The notes under the pieces are model-generated. The model was given only the letters and a program-made list of their open reading frames with translations, searched no databases and was not told the origin of the DNA. 64,000 nucleotides of DNA from NCBI GenBank assembly GCA_023935145.1, contig CM043699.1, positions 107,660,036 to 107,724,035 on the forward strand, read 5' to 3'. The translations under genes were made by a program, and so were the position numbers. Shown here in pieces: positions 33,636-44,425 of this stretch (position 1 is the stretch's first letter; the number at the start of each line of letters is the position of its first letter). The DNA comes from Bretschneidera sinensis. Its lineage: Eukaryota; Streptophyta; Magnoliopsida; Brassicales; Akaniaceae.

Positions 33636-35092
33636 TGATGAGAGTCATAAAATGCATCTTAATAGTACTTAATTGTTATCATTTTAGGGTTGATCTAGGT
33701 TTTAATTGCACTTTTATACGTTAACAACTCTAAAGTATCATTCTTGGATCATTGATCTACTTCGATACATTTTCAGGTACTTTAAGCTCAAAAGAGGAGG
33801 AAAAGTTATCATTGCTTGAAGCACAAAGACTCGAGGCATACTGAAGTGAAGGAATACTTCCGGAAGGACAAGATGGAAGGCTTAAAAGAGCAACAGCTAC
33901 TACCCACATTGGAAAGGAGTTTCATTAAATTGCGAGAATTGCCCGTACAGATCAATCATCTTTGAAAATTAAACTGTATTGATACAAGAAGAACCAGGAG
34001 ATGAGCCATATATGCTTAGAAAGATCCAGAAGTCTATTTTCTGGAGAATTTATGGTTTGTCAAAAGGATTTTTCTAAAGAAAGTTATGGCAGTTTTAGTA
34101 GACAAAGGTCAGGCTGTGCGGGCTGTGCAGGATTTCAGCGTGATTTTGGGCTTAAATCCCATATCCCACATCGGTTGGAAAACACATTTCTATATCCCAA
34201 ATCCCACATCGGATGGGAAACACATTGCACTCTTGGTATTTGCCTATATAAGACCCACTCCACTTTAGCTTTGGGGATCGAAGCTCATCTGAAATCATCA
34301 GAGAGTGACTCCAGAGGGCCTTTAGGAGGAATCTGAAAGTATAAATTTGGAGGGCAAGCTGAGGATGATCGTTAAGAGGCCGGAGGCAACTCAAGGAAGC
34401 ATGAGCCCCATGGTTGGTTAGTCTCCAAGCAAGGCGAATGGATGAATCCCTAGGTGTAGTTGTTCTTATTTTTCTTTATTTGATTCGGTTGTAGTTGGAT
34501 ATTATTTTCTTTAAAAATTGTTATGTTTTATTCTTAATTTAATTAGTAGATTTATTATTACTCCGGTGATTGCATGCTTATTTTTCATATAAGTCCAGTC
34601 ATACTTTTCTTATGTGTACCTGTTTGGGTGTGATTGAGTTCGGTAGAACTCTTTTATAGATTTGTTCATTGCTGCGGTATTGTCGTTTAGATATATCGTC
34701 GTCTCTTGATAATTTATAAGTTAGGTCATGTGTGCTTGAAAGTAAAGGAGATTTCATAACAATTACATTAGAATTTATAAATGTGCTTTAATTGAGTATT
34801 TGTCGATTGCCTGTTTGGGATGTGAAAGTTGCAATCGAGATAAAAACAACTGAATCAAGTTGGGATTAGGGTAACGAACCTAGGGAAGATTTCTGGAACC
34901 TTGTCGTTTCTTTATTATATCCATCAATCATTCACACAATTTCTATAAAATAAGCAATTCAGATTCTTTCAATCAATCTTTTATCATTTGTGTTCAAGTT
35001 TACACCTTCTTCTGTAATTAACTTGTTTCCCTGTGGAATCGACACCCCAAAGCTTTACTTCAAATAACCGCGTTATACTTTGGGCGTAATCA
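33636..35092 (+). repeat. 3' LTR of element E (1457 bp)
   Basis: It pairs with 28606-30065. The proximal USE-like motif is intact here (34201-34211), 33 bp before TATATAAG at 34245; a distal copy is at about 34163-34173. Confidence 0.95.
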
Positions 35093-35097
35093 ATAAA

Positions 35098-36811
35098 TCA
35101 CACATCATCATTTCAATAATGCAGCAATAATTAAAATAAATACAAATGCATGAATGATTATGATGGGAACGTCTTCCCACTTGTCGACATGTTGTTATTA
35201 TCTTAGACTGGCTGTCTTCCCGGTTCTTTCATTCTCATTTAGACCGGTTGCCTTCCCGGTTCTTTTAATCTCATAAGAGTGGCGGCCTTCCCGGTCCTTT
35301 CATTTTCATTAGACCGACTGCCTTCTCGGTTCTTTCATTTTCATTAGACTGGCTGCCTTCCTGGTTCTTTCATTTTTTATTAGACCAGCTGCCTTCCCGG
35401 TTCTTTTCTTTTCATTTAATGTATATGCAGGTGAACAATGATACGAAATATGCATATCAACAGGAATATAAAACAACATATAAATTCAACACACTTAAAT
35501 TGACTATCCTGATTATTCTCAATTTTATATAACAAAAATTCCACTAAATTCCTCTCATCCCAAATCATATCAATCATCTATTAAAGCTTGCCAAGATCAA
35601 CTAAATTTCATCCCAAATCACATCAAATCATCTTGATTTTTATCAAATTATATAAAATTTCACTAAATCCCTCTCATCCCAAATTCACATCAAACCATCT
35701 ATTAAAGCTTGACAAGACCCACAAAAATTCATCTCCTCAAAATTTGTATCAAAACATCAATATAACTCATTAAGAATTTCATTTATTGTTTTATTATTAA
35801 ATCAACTTATTATGCCCAAAAATATTATTTTTCTCCTAATAATTTTTCTACATGTCCAAAATTCATATCATAAATATCAACAAAATCTTTATCTATCATC
35901 ACAACATAAGCTAATAATTTATTTTACTATTATCACTAAATTTTTTATTTTTATTTGGATTACTTAAAGTAAATCCAACTCACCACGTAGCTCTTAAAGC
36001 TACCTGTGGATCACCTCCTTGTCTTTCCCATTTCTCTAAAAAATTTCCCTAGTTGTAGCTTGTCAACACCTGACATCATATTTATATAAATTTTTCAATT
36101 TATTCTTCAATTCAATATAAATCACACACTTTGAAAGTTCCAATTTTGAACTTAGGGAAACTTTATAAATGTTAGAAATTAAAAAATAAACACTATAATA
36201 TTACCTTCTGCTTTTCTGATAGTTATTCTTTATTCTCTATGAAATTCCACAGAAAACTCCTCCGAAATTTTGCTCTTCCAACATTTCTTTAAGTCTCCAA
36301 ATATTTAGAGAAAAACGAGAGATTGAAAGAGAGTATGTGAAATCTGTAAACAGATTTCACATAAGTGTATATATATACAGGCCTCGCTACACAAAAATCT
36401 CGGCAGCCTCAATTTACTTACACCATCTGTCTTTAACCCCCCTGCATATTCTACACTGTCTCCACGTTTCGTGAAACGTGCAAGACTTGCAGAGTTTCAT
36501 TTGAAACTCTGCCTTTCCTTTGTTTTGCTTGGCAGCAGGTCCTGCTGCCAACTTTTGTTGACTTTTTTTTTATAGAAAAAAATAATTAATTAAATTTTTT
36601 ATTATTTTTTTTTCTTTTCTTGCTTCTAAACGTTCAAGCCCAAAGTTTTTTTTTACTTCTTTTCTTTTAATGACGTCCACATCTCGAAATTTTTTTTTAA
36701 AAGAATTATTTTATTCAATGCTTAGTCATTCGCATAACTATATTATTTTAATTTCATGTCAAATCTATTAAATTACTTATTTACCCTTACTTTACGAAAA
36801 CAAGTATTACA
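35098..36811 (-). repeat. 5' LTR of element D, second part (right of element E)
   Basis: It continues the LTR from 28605. It contains the second copies of the 35-bp minisatellite (35205-35419) and of the perfect 13-bp inverted repeat (36334-36363). It ends ACAAGTATTACA, followed by the duplication TATAG. Confidence 0.92.
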
Positions 36812-36816
36812 TATAG

Positions 36817-37154
36817 AGACCCAATCGACTGGGTTATTCTTAAACCTAGTTTTTTTTTTTGTTTCAAAATAGTTTTTAACTTAGAAACATTTTTTTTTGT
36901 ATTTTAGTTTTGTCAAAACCTTTGTAAATTGAGCTATAGATCAAGCTAAGTAATTGAATTTTAGAGATTTACAATGTGATTCAATTACCTTATTGCCTAT
37001 TCTAGATCTTTTGTCTTCCTTTAGTGTCTGAACGTGTTGTGTTCTTACATCTTGTTTCTGTACTAAATGTTTTTACCACTTAAATACTTAGTTAAAACTA
37101 TTAGTGTAATTTAAGTAGTGTTTTATCATTATTAAAATCAAATACGGGTCAACA
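36817..37154 (-). repeat. 5' LTR of copia element C, outer part
   Basis: It begins with another CAATCGACTGGG motif copy and ends on the plus strand in CGGGTCAACA, the reverse complement of the usual copia LTR start TGTTGACCCG. The host sequence outside the nest starts at 37155; ATAAC (37155-37159) is the candidate duplication. Confidence 0.82.
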
Positions 37155-37583
37155 ATAACTATGCTCTTAATCATTGGCGATCCTGTTTGGTTTAGCAGTA
37201 GAAATAGTTTATGGTTTAATTTATAATTTTTGAAACGATTATTTGTAAAACAACAGTTATAAATTGTTTAGTATTCGATAAAAATAACAGCAAAAATAAT
37301 TTTTGAAAAAAAATCAAATTTTTATAAATAAAAATTATTTTTAAAAAATGTTTGGGTTAGTTTCAAAAACCATAGCACTATTCGATATGCATGAAATTAA
37401 AGATATTAATTACACTATCAAAAGTGGTTTTAAGCCATGTACCAAACATGACCTATATACCCTTATGAGATATTGGGTGGCAGAGTACCACTTGAAGTGT
37501 TAATTTGTAGTACCATGAAAATTAAAATGGTGGCCGTTACGTGAGATTTGAGAACAAGGTTTAGTAAAAAAAATCAAAAAAAG

Positions 37584-38187
37584 GTTTAATTGCAAAATTT
37601 CCACTCAATTTAGGGTCAAGTGGTAAATTTTTATTTCAATTTTCAAACTGAACAATTTTACTTCAAACTTTAATAAATTAATATAATCTCTATCCAAATC
37701 TCCATCACATGCAATTTGCGTGAGCTATTTGACGCTAAAATTCTCTGTCACATTAGTATTGATAAATCTTGTAAACAATAAATTAAAAAAAAATAATATG
37801 ACCAATTAAATCTAACTGTTAAAAATAAAAATTAAATAAAACTAACTCTAAATTTTTAAATTTCGACGCCGCCTTAATAAAAATAAAAAATAAAAAGATT
37901 TTGTGATATAAAGCTAATTACTCCACTAAATTTTTGTTTTTTAATAATTAGATTTAATTATTCTTTTTATTTTTAAATTTTTCATTAGTCATTTTCATTA
38001 ATATTGATGTAACAGAAATTTTGACGTCAAAAACTTTACTCGAATCGGACATTATGAACATTTTGACGAAAATCAAAACAAGTCAAACAGAAAACAGAAA
38101 TTGCATAAATTTATTAAAATCAGTCGTTAAATTGTAGGGGAAATGCGTCACTTTATCTTAAATTAAGAGGAAAATTTACAATTAAGC
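37584..38187. mobile_element. Inverted-repeat element of about 600 bp (MITE-like)
   Basis: The ends pair over about 40 bp: the left GTTTAATTGCAAAATTTCC corresponds to the reverse complement of the right end (GCTTAATTGTAAATTTTCC). Both flanks are A-rich, so a target duplication cannot be defined with confidence. Confidence 0.5.
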
Positions 38188-38934
38188 AAAAAGAAAGAAA
38201 GAAAGAAGGTGTGAACAGACAATTGATAATGGGAACTTTTCCTGAAGCCTACGCTAACCATCCAGCAAAAAGGACACGTGATGGCGGCTGGTGTTTTGTA
38301 CGTGTGAGTGACTCTCGAGTCACGAGTGTGTATTTTTTTTAATTACTATATCTCCGATTTATCGTGACATGAGGGAGCTGCCAACCTCCACGGTGTCCGT
38401 AAATGAGATTAAAAAAGCAGACTAAGCGATGGACGGACGCAATTGTGATTTTAGAATCCAAAAATGTTGGACCCTGTTAGTGCCACGTAATGCTGCTTGG
38501 TTTGATTCTTTTCATTTGAGATAAGGAAGCATTGGCTCAAGGGAATTCGGAGAAATTTTTGGTTCGTTTGGATTTATTACTTATGATTTAGAATCACTGA
38601 AATTTTATTGATAAATTTTAATAAAAAATATTAATTTTTTATAAATTATCATTAAAATAATATTTAAAAAAATAGTAATTTAGTTTTTCAAAAGGACACC
38701 GTTAAATACACGGTGTTTTTTAATATCTTTTTGTTTTTTTTTAAAAATGGTAAAATGAATAAAAAACTTTTAAACTTGATATTTATTATAATTTCACTTA
38801 AATAGTTAAAATTTTGTCTAATTAAAACTAAAAACAATTATAACGGTGACAATTTAGTTCATTTAAATAAAATAATTATAGTAATAAATATATTAATGAT
38901 CATGTGGATACTAATTTTGAGTGTTGTAATCTAT

Positions 38935-39617
38935 ATCGCAAAATTTATACGTTGAATTAAATGAGTTCGAATACATGGTACCAAACTTGAATATGAATCT
39001 AAAAACTTTTATTTATTTATTCAAAACTAAAAAAAACTAATTTAAATCTTAAATCATTAATTAAGGATAGAAAAACACTCAAAAACAATATTACCTAATA
39101 AGTAGTAACTTACATAAGTAACATATATACTCCAAATTACATCAAATAAAATTAAAAAGCAGAAAAGAAAAAAAAGAAGAGAAAAATTTTATTTTACCAT
39201 AAGTTAGTGTTTGTCCCAAGGGGTTTAAACTTTTTATTTGCATTTTAATATAATTTGCTAATTATATTATATATAAATGAGTTTAACGGCTACCAGTAAC
39301 TTAAAGGGGTCAAACCTAACATCTACCAAAATCTGACAAAGCCCATTAATTTTTTTTCAAACCTACCTCAAATCCATTAATACTTTTTTTATTAATTCTT
39401 TTTTATTTTGAATGAAATAATTTGGAGCATATATATGTTATTTTTGCAAATTGTTACTCACTAGGTGATATTGTTTTTAGATGTTTTTTTATCATTAATT
39501 AATAATTTAAGATTTAAATTAATATTTTTTTGAGTTTTGAACAAAAAAATAAAATAAAATTTTAAGTTTATATTATACAAAATTCATTCCCACTTTATTC
39601 GGTATATAAATTTTCCG
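38935..39617. repeat. Large imperfect inverted repeat (foldback element)
   Basis: The left arm (about 38935-39150) matches the reverse complement of the right arm (about 39400-39617) over roughly 200 bp, with a loop of about 250 bp. Shared tracts include CAAAACT, TTTAAATCTTAAAT and AACATATATA. A transcript across it would fold into a long hairpin about 450 bp from the ACR start codon. Confidence 0.65.
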
Positions 39618-39923
39618 AGGTTTCGAAATAAAGGTATTTTACTTCACTGTTTTTTTCTAAAGATAACGAAAAAAACGCCGTGGATTGAAGTAAAAACCGA
39701 CCGTGTATTTAGCACTTGCCTTTTAAAAAGGGGCAACCGTTATCTCGTGCCCGATTCAACAGCCCCAAAATCTCCTCACGAGTCACGATCACCCACCGAG
39801 AAACAAAATGAAAAATCGACAAGGAAACAACAAGTGTAGCAGAAGCAAATCAGGAAAAAACCCTTCCGACTCATTCTCTCTCTGTTGCTCTACCTTTTTT
39901 AATCTGTCTGAAACCCCGCTTCT

Positions 39924-39930
39924 CTATATA
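39924..39930 (+). promoter_or_regulatory. TATA box of the ACR gene
   Basis: CTATATA lies about 130 bp before the start codon, downstream of a CT-rich stretch, consistent with a short 5' leader. Confidence 0.5.
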
Positions 39931-40057
39931 CCAACCCAGCTAAAGAATTACTCACTAAGCAAAGAGTAACGTCTCAAACAAAAAAGGAAAAAGAAAACAA
40001 GCTCAGAGTATTATATATGTTTGCGTTCCAAAAATAGAATACGAACAAGAAGGAGAG

Positions 40058-43000
40058 ATGGGTATGCTATACGACGACGTAGTGATCATCAGGCAATCAG
40101 AGAAAGAAGGCGACCCAAGTGTGATTACTGTTAATTGCCCGGACAAAACTGGGCTGGGTTGTGATTTGTGCCGCATCCTGTTTTTCTTTGGTTTGAGCAT
40201 TGTTAGAGGAGGTAAGCTAGATTTACTGTCTATGTTTCTCATACAATACTATCCCTTGTTTGGTTGCTTGGGGAAATACTATCAAAGGAGAAGAAATTGA
40301 GATTTTTGAATTTTGGGTTTTTCATTTTTTTTTATCTCTTCTGATTTTTGAAGCAGCATAGAGGTAAAAGTTCTAAATTTTTTGGCGTTTCGTCTTTCAT
40401 TCCTCTCTCTCTCTCTCTCTCTCTCTCTCGTTTTCTAATTGACCAAATTGTTAATTAAGCTTTCTAATACTCTTTGTTTCTATCTTAATTTTGTGGAACA
40501 AGTTTATGGGTATTTGAGATTTATCTTAAAGTTTGTGAAACAAGGTAAGTTTATTAGGTTTTTTACTAGAATTTTGTAAATGAAGTAGTAAAATCTTGAT
40601 AATCCGGGTTAACTTTGGTTTAAGTGATAGGTGTTTATGATTTTAATGTATATCTGGTTCTCTTCATTTGTGTGGTTGAAGATGTATCTACTGATGGGAA
40701 ATGGTGCTACCTAGTGTTTTGGGTGATTGGGAATTCAACAACTAGATGGGGTTTATTGAAGAAGAGATTGTCAGGGGCATGCCCTTCTTGTTCTTCAGCT
40801 TCTGGAATTTCCTATTACCGCTCAGAATTGCAGCCTTCAAAGCCTCCTGATGTGTTCCTCTTGAAATTTTGTTGTTATGATCGAAAAGGGCTTTTGCATG
40901 GTAAGGCTCTTTTATCTTTCTACAAACATTTGTAATCAACTATGTGGTGTGTGGGATTCAAATATTGCTTCTGGTTTTGTTGTTGTTTGTTAAATTTTGG
41001 TTTTGATTGGGTGATATTTTGATTTATGTGTTTATGTGTTACTAGATTGATAATGAATACAGGATTTGGTTATTTGATTCTTTTCTGTGTGTTTTTCTAT
41101 AGTTATTTATCTTCGTTTCAACCTAGTATGTTTGTTGAAAATGATTAGAAGAGGAAAAGCTAGCATCATGTCTAGCAATAGCCAAATCAACAGATTCTGA
41201 TTTTTATATTATTTTTCTGAAACATACTGGCTTGATGGAGTGGGCATCTAATTATCATGCTTTCTCTTTTCTACTTGGTTTTTGTGTGATGGATTTGGAT
41301 ACTCTAAAGTGATTGGAACTATATCCATTATTGAGTTTTAGATGTTTCTCTTGGCAGATGTCACGGGGGTTCTTTGTGAGCTTGAGCTCACAATAAAGAA
41401 AGTGAAGGTATCTACCACCCCGGATGGAAGAGTGATGGACCTGTTCTTCGTTACAGACACCAGGTTAGGCTTGATAATCTTGCTACTCTTTTTGTTTTGG
41501 AGTCATCTAAATTGTTACTGTCACAGGGATTAGTGTTGCATATTATATATTCATTAAAAAGGATTAACTGAATTAACTTGAAAAACTGCAAAACTTATCT
41601 GAAGTCACCACCTCTAAGTATAAGTTGGATATGATGATATCCATTTCACTCGAACAAGATAATCTGTTCGTCCCATATTTTTTTGTCATGTTTCACTATT
41701 CATCAAATTAAATGATTTAATTTTTTATATTAAATTAATAAAAGTTTACAGAAAATTTCAAATGCACTTTGGTTTTGATTCCGGGTACTTTGGCTTTTGT
41801 GCAAAGCCTATTAATCATTATTCGGCTTGCATTATCGTTTTACACTTGGGTACACGTGCAAAGCCTATTTATCTTTCACCAGGTTTGCATGTGAGGAGAT
41901 GTGTTAAGAGTATAAAAAAAATAGTTAGACCCTTTTCCATCAGTTTAAGATTTTGGGATAATTAATTACCCAACTATCTCTTTCACAATAGAGTTGACAA
42001 ATTTTCAATTTATTTTAATTATAAGTTAAAATCGAAAAAAATATAAATATGAGATTCAAAATTGCTTCAGAAAGTTAAACGAGACAAAAAGTATGGGACG
42101 GAGGCATTATTATTTAGTGTAAAATGGTCAATGGTGGCTGAATCAGGGTGTCCCATAAACTGGCCATTTGTCATAAATTGGCCACTTGTGAGCTTGGGCA
42201 GAGTGAATCTCATACTGATCATTCTGGTTCAGCAGTTTCTTTGGGAAAGATTCATATTATGACAGCATTCTTTATGAAATTTTTTATTTGCAGAACTAGA
42301 ATTGTAATAGGAGGGTTTTGAAGTGTTGTTGGTAGGTACATAGTAAACTAGAGTTGACTTTGATGCACTATAGTGCATATTATTTTTTCTTTCATTCTTT
42401 TTGGTTTGAAGGAGTAATATTTATCAATAGCACATTTTCTCTTAGAATTTAAGTTTTGGCAGGTACTATTGGGTCACAATATATTTTATGGTAATCAATA
42501 CAATGATATGCTGTGACATTCCCATTGCTCCCATTAACATCCATACAACTTTTATTTTTATTAATAAGTTGTCCATGTCTTCTTCATATTCCAAAAAGTG
42601 GTGCCACTTCTCAATTCTTGTGCTTTTATCAGAGAACTTCTGCATACAAAGAAGAGGCAGGAGGATACATTTGATTGCTTAAAAGATGTTATGGGGAATG
42701 CGATGATAAGCTGTGAAATAGAGATGGTCGGCCCTGAAATCACTGCGTGCTCACAGGCATCTTCATTTCTTCCATCTGCAATTACAGAAAACACGTTCCA
42801 CTTGAAAATGCCTGATGAACTCCGAGCCCCAGGTGGATCACTCACTTCCGATAGTGTCTCCATCACAATGGACAACTCACTCAGTCCAGCTCACACTCTT
42901 GTTCAAATTGTTTGCCAAGATCATAAAGGACTTTTATATGACATAATGAGAACTCTAAAGGATTACAACATTCAGGTAAACAAAATTTATAGTTAGATAT

Positions 43001-44425
43001 ATCACTAATCAACACGTATCTCTGTTATTTTAGTTAAGGCCAGTTGTCTTTTTTCTTTGTACTTTTGGGGGGGATTTTTCTTATATAATCATTATTTTCG
43101 GATAATCTTCACTGCTAATACTTATTTATTTATTCTCTTAGTTTCATCTGGATTCATATGATTTTTTTTTTTAAAAATATATGAAATAATTAGTACTTTA
43201 CGAGTTTAATTCTTCTTTAAGCATCTTCAACTCTCCATTTATGATGATACAAATCTCTATTTCTTTGGTTGACATGTTTTTGTTCCACAATGTGGAAGCC
43301 TGTTTTTTCCTTAATTAATCTCCTTGAGGAAAAAATAATCTAGTGGAGGAAAAATTGACTTAATTATCTGATGTTCTGATTCTTGTTGTCTAACCAGATT
43401 TCTTATGGGCGCTTTTCTGTAAAACAAAGAAGAAAGTGTGAGATTGACTTGTTTATCATGCAAGCTGATGGGAAGAAGATAGTTGACCCTAGCAAGCAGG
43501 ACGCATTGTCCTCTCGTCTGCATATGGAACTACTACGTCCTCTCAGAGTAGCTGTGGTAAGCAGGGGTCCTGATACAGAGCTTCTGGTTGCAAATCCTGT
43601 GGAATTATCTGGCAAGGGGCGGCCTCTTGTTTTTCATGACATCACCTTTGCTCTCAGGATTCTGGGCACTTGCATCTTCTCGGTACTTATCTGCTTGCTA
43701 GTTGCTGTATACACTCAAATAAGCTTTGACTATGCTTCCGTATTTTGGCTTACCCTTGTACCATAAATCAATTCCTTAACCGAATGGAGAGTATTGCTAG
43801 AATTGTGAGCTTGACAGTGCTTTAATGACTGGTGTCTGCTGCTTGGTTACATATATGTTCTTGTTACAATTATCTTAGAAAATTATGCAGCGATGCCGCA
43901 ATTTTGACTGTGGAGTTCCTTCTCTCAAGTTGGCTAGTGGGATGAGAATGCATTATGCAATGTCTTGTTTTTTATGTTCTAGTCTATGAGTCCAGTTTAT
44001 AATGCTTGATGAGGAGTCCAGTTTATAATGCTTGATGAGGAGTCCACTTTATAATGCTTGATGATGTATGTTTATGATAAAATGGGCTCCTGTTCCTCTC
44101 TCTCTGTAATGTATTATGGGTAGACTAGTATGTGATGAAAAAGCATTTCTTATATGATTCCAAGATATTTGTGATCAAGCAACTAATTAATAAAAGAAAA
44201 ACAAAAAAAATTGATTCTGGATCAATAAATTTCTTGATTTATTTTCTCCCAAATGACTAATATAAATTGTGCTGATTGTTTTTCCAGGTTGAAATTGCAA
44301 GGCACATGATTGGGGATCGGGAATGGGAAGTTTATAGAGTCCTACTTGATGAAGGGGATGGCTTGTCTGTTCCGAGAAGCAAGATTGAGGAAGAAGTTTG
44401 GAAGATGTTGATGGGTTGGGAGTGA
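40058..44425 (+). CDS. ACR9: ACT domain-repeat protein, ACR9-like (414 aa, six coding exons)
   Basis: Exons: 40058-40211, 40682-40900, 41358-41463, 42633-42975, 43398-43682 and 44288-44425. They sum to 1245 nt and stay in frame across GT-AG junctions. The protein starts MGMLYDDVVIIRQSEKEGD, very like plant ACR9. Four ACT domains follow at about residues 21-97, 108-180, 249-325 and 320-405; conserved tracts are CPDKTGLGCDLCRI, DRKGLLHDVTGV and DHKGLLYDIMRTL. ACT domains bind small ligands, often amino acids. ACR proteins are therefore thought to sense amino acids or carry regulatory signals, but the biochemical role of ACR9 is not settled. There is no catalytic domain. No lesion is seen and the length agrees with the family (about 410 aa), so I judge it functional. 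Intron 3 carries a Stowaway MITE. ACR10 is the nearest alternative name. Confidence 0.9.
40402..40429. repeat. CT dinucleotide microsatellite in ACR intron 1
   Basis: Fourteen CT units, inside intron 1 (40212-40681), which also has a poly-T tract nearby. Confidence 0.9.
41664..42105. mobile_element. Stowaway-like MITE in ACR intron 3
   Basis: The right end, read in reverse complement, begins CCTCCGTCCCATAC. The left end begins CTGTTCGTCCCATA. Both resemble the Stowaway terminal CTCCCTCCGTCCC, followed by TTTTTGTC on each side. About 440 bp, within the 1.17-kb intron 41464-42632. Confidence 0.7.
43988..44064. repeat. Three copies of a 26-bp tandem repeat in ACR intron 5
   Basis: The unit is GAGTCCAGTTTATAATGC followed by TTGATGAG. 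The third copy has a C for G in CACTTT. It probably arose by slippage; no function is evident. Confidence 0.85.

Larger units (their letters stand above)
28606..35092 (+). mobile_element. Element E: Athila-lineage element with LTRs and gag but no pol
   Basis: LTRs are 28606-30065 and 33636-35092, with about 75 differences in 1455 bp (roughly 5.2%). The primer site matches tRNA-Asp. The 3.57-kb interior encodes an almost intact gag and a short linker ORF, then the conserved 3' region with hairpins and polypurine tract. Protease, RT, RNase H and integrase are absent. This matches the architecture described in plants as terminal-repeat retrotransposons with a GAG domain. Such an element would depend on enzymes made by another Athila copy, for example a relative of B. 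Confidence 0.92.
20910..36811 (-). mobile_element. Element D: minus-strand Ty3 chromovirus (Tekay/Del-like), decayed, host of element E
   Basis: Long LTRs (2610 bp left; about 2.69 kb right without E) flank a 4.1-kb internal region coding on the minus strand. The primer site is a decayed initiator tRNA-Met site at 27611-27622. The polypurine tract is on the minus strand next to 23519. Recognisable domains are gag traces, protease, RT, integrase C-terminus and a chromodomain-like remnant. In the parts I compared the LTRs differ by about 5%. The duplication TATAG shows it inserted in the copia LTR. Confidence 0.9.
15476..37154 (-). mobile_element. Element C: minus-strand Ty1/copia retrotransposon (SIRE/Maximus-like), right portion
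   Basis: This is the host of the whole nest. Reading the minus strand: 5' LTR (37154 to 36817, then 20909 to 20060, split by element D), primer site near 20057-20046, gag, protease, integrase, RT. The copy is cut at 15475 by element A; RNase H and the 3' LTR must lie left of the window. The LTR starts TGTTGACCCG on the minus strand and its two parts add up to about 1188 bp. The coding region is badly decayed. The gag style (long, charged, with a CCHC knuckle and a coiled-coil-like tail) fits the SIRE/Maximus lineage; I am confident of copia, less so of the lineage. Confidence 0.88.
37155..40057. other. Intergenic region upstream of the ACR gene
   Basis: AT-rich, without genes. It holds two inverted-repeat elements (37584-38187 and 38935-39617) and a G-box/ABRE-type ACACGTG (38274-38280). 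A 7-bp inverted repeat GTGACTC/GAGTCAC lies at 38308-38323. A TATA box precedes the gene near 39924. Confidence 0.6.
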
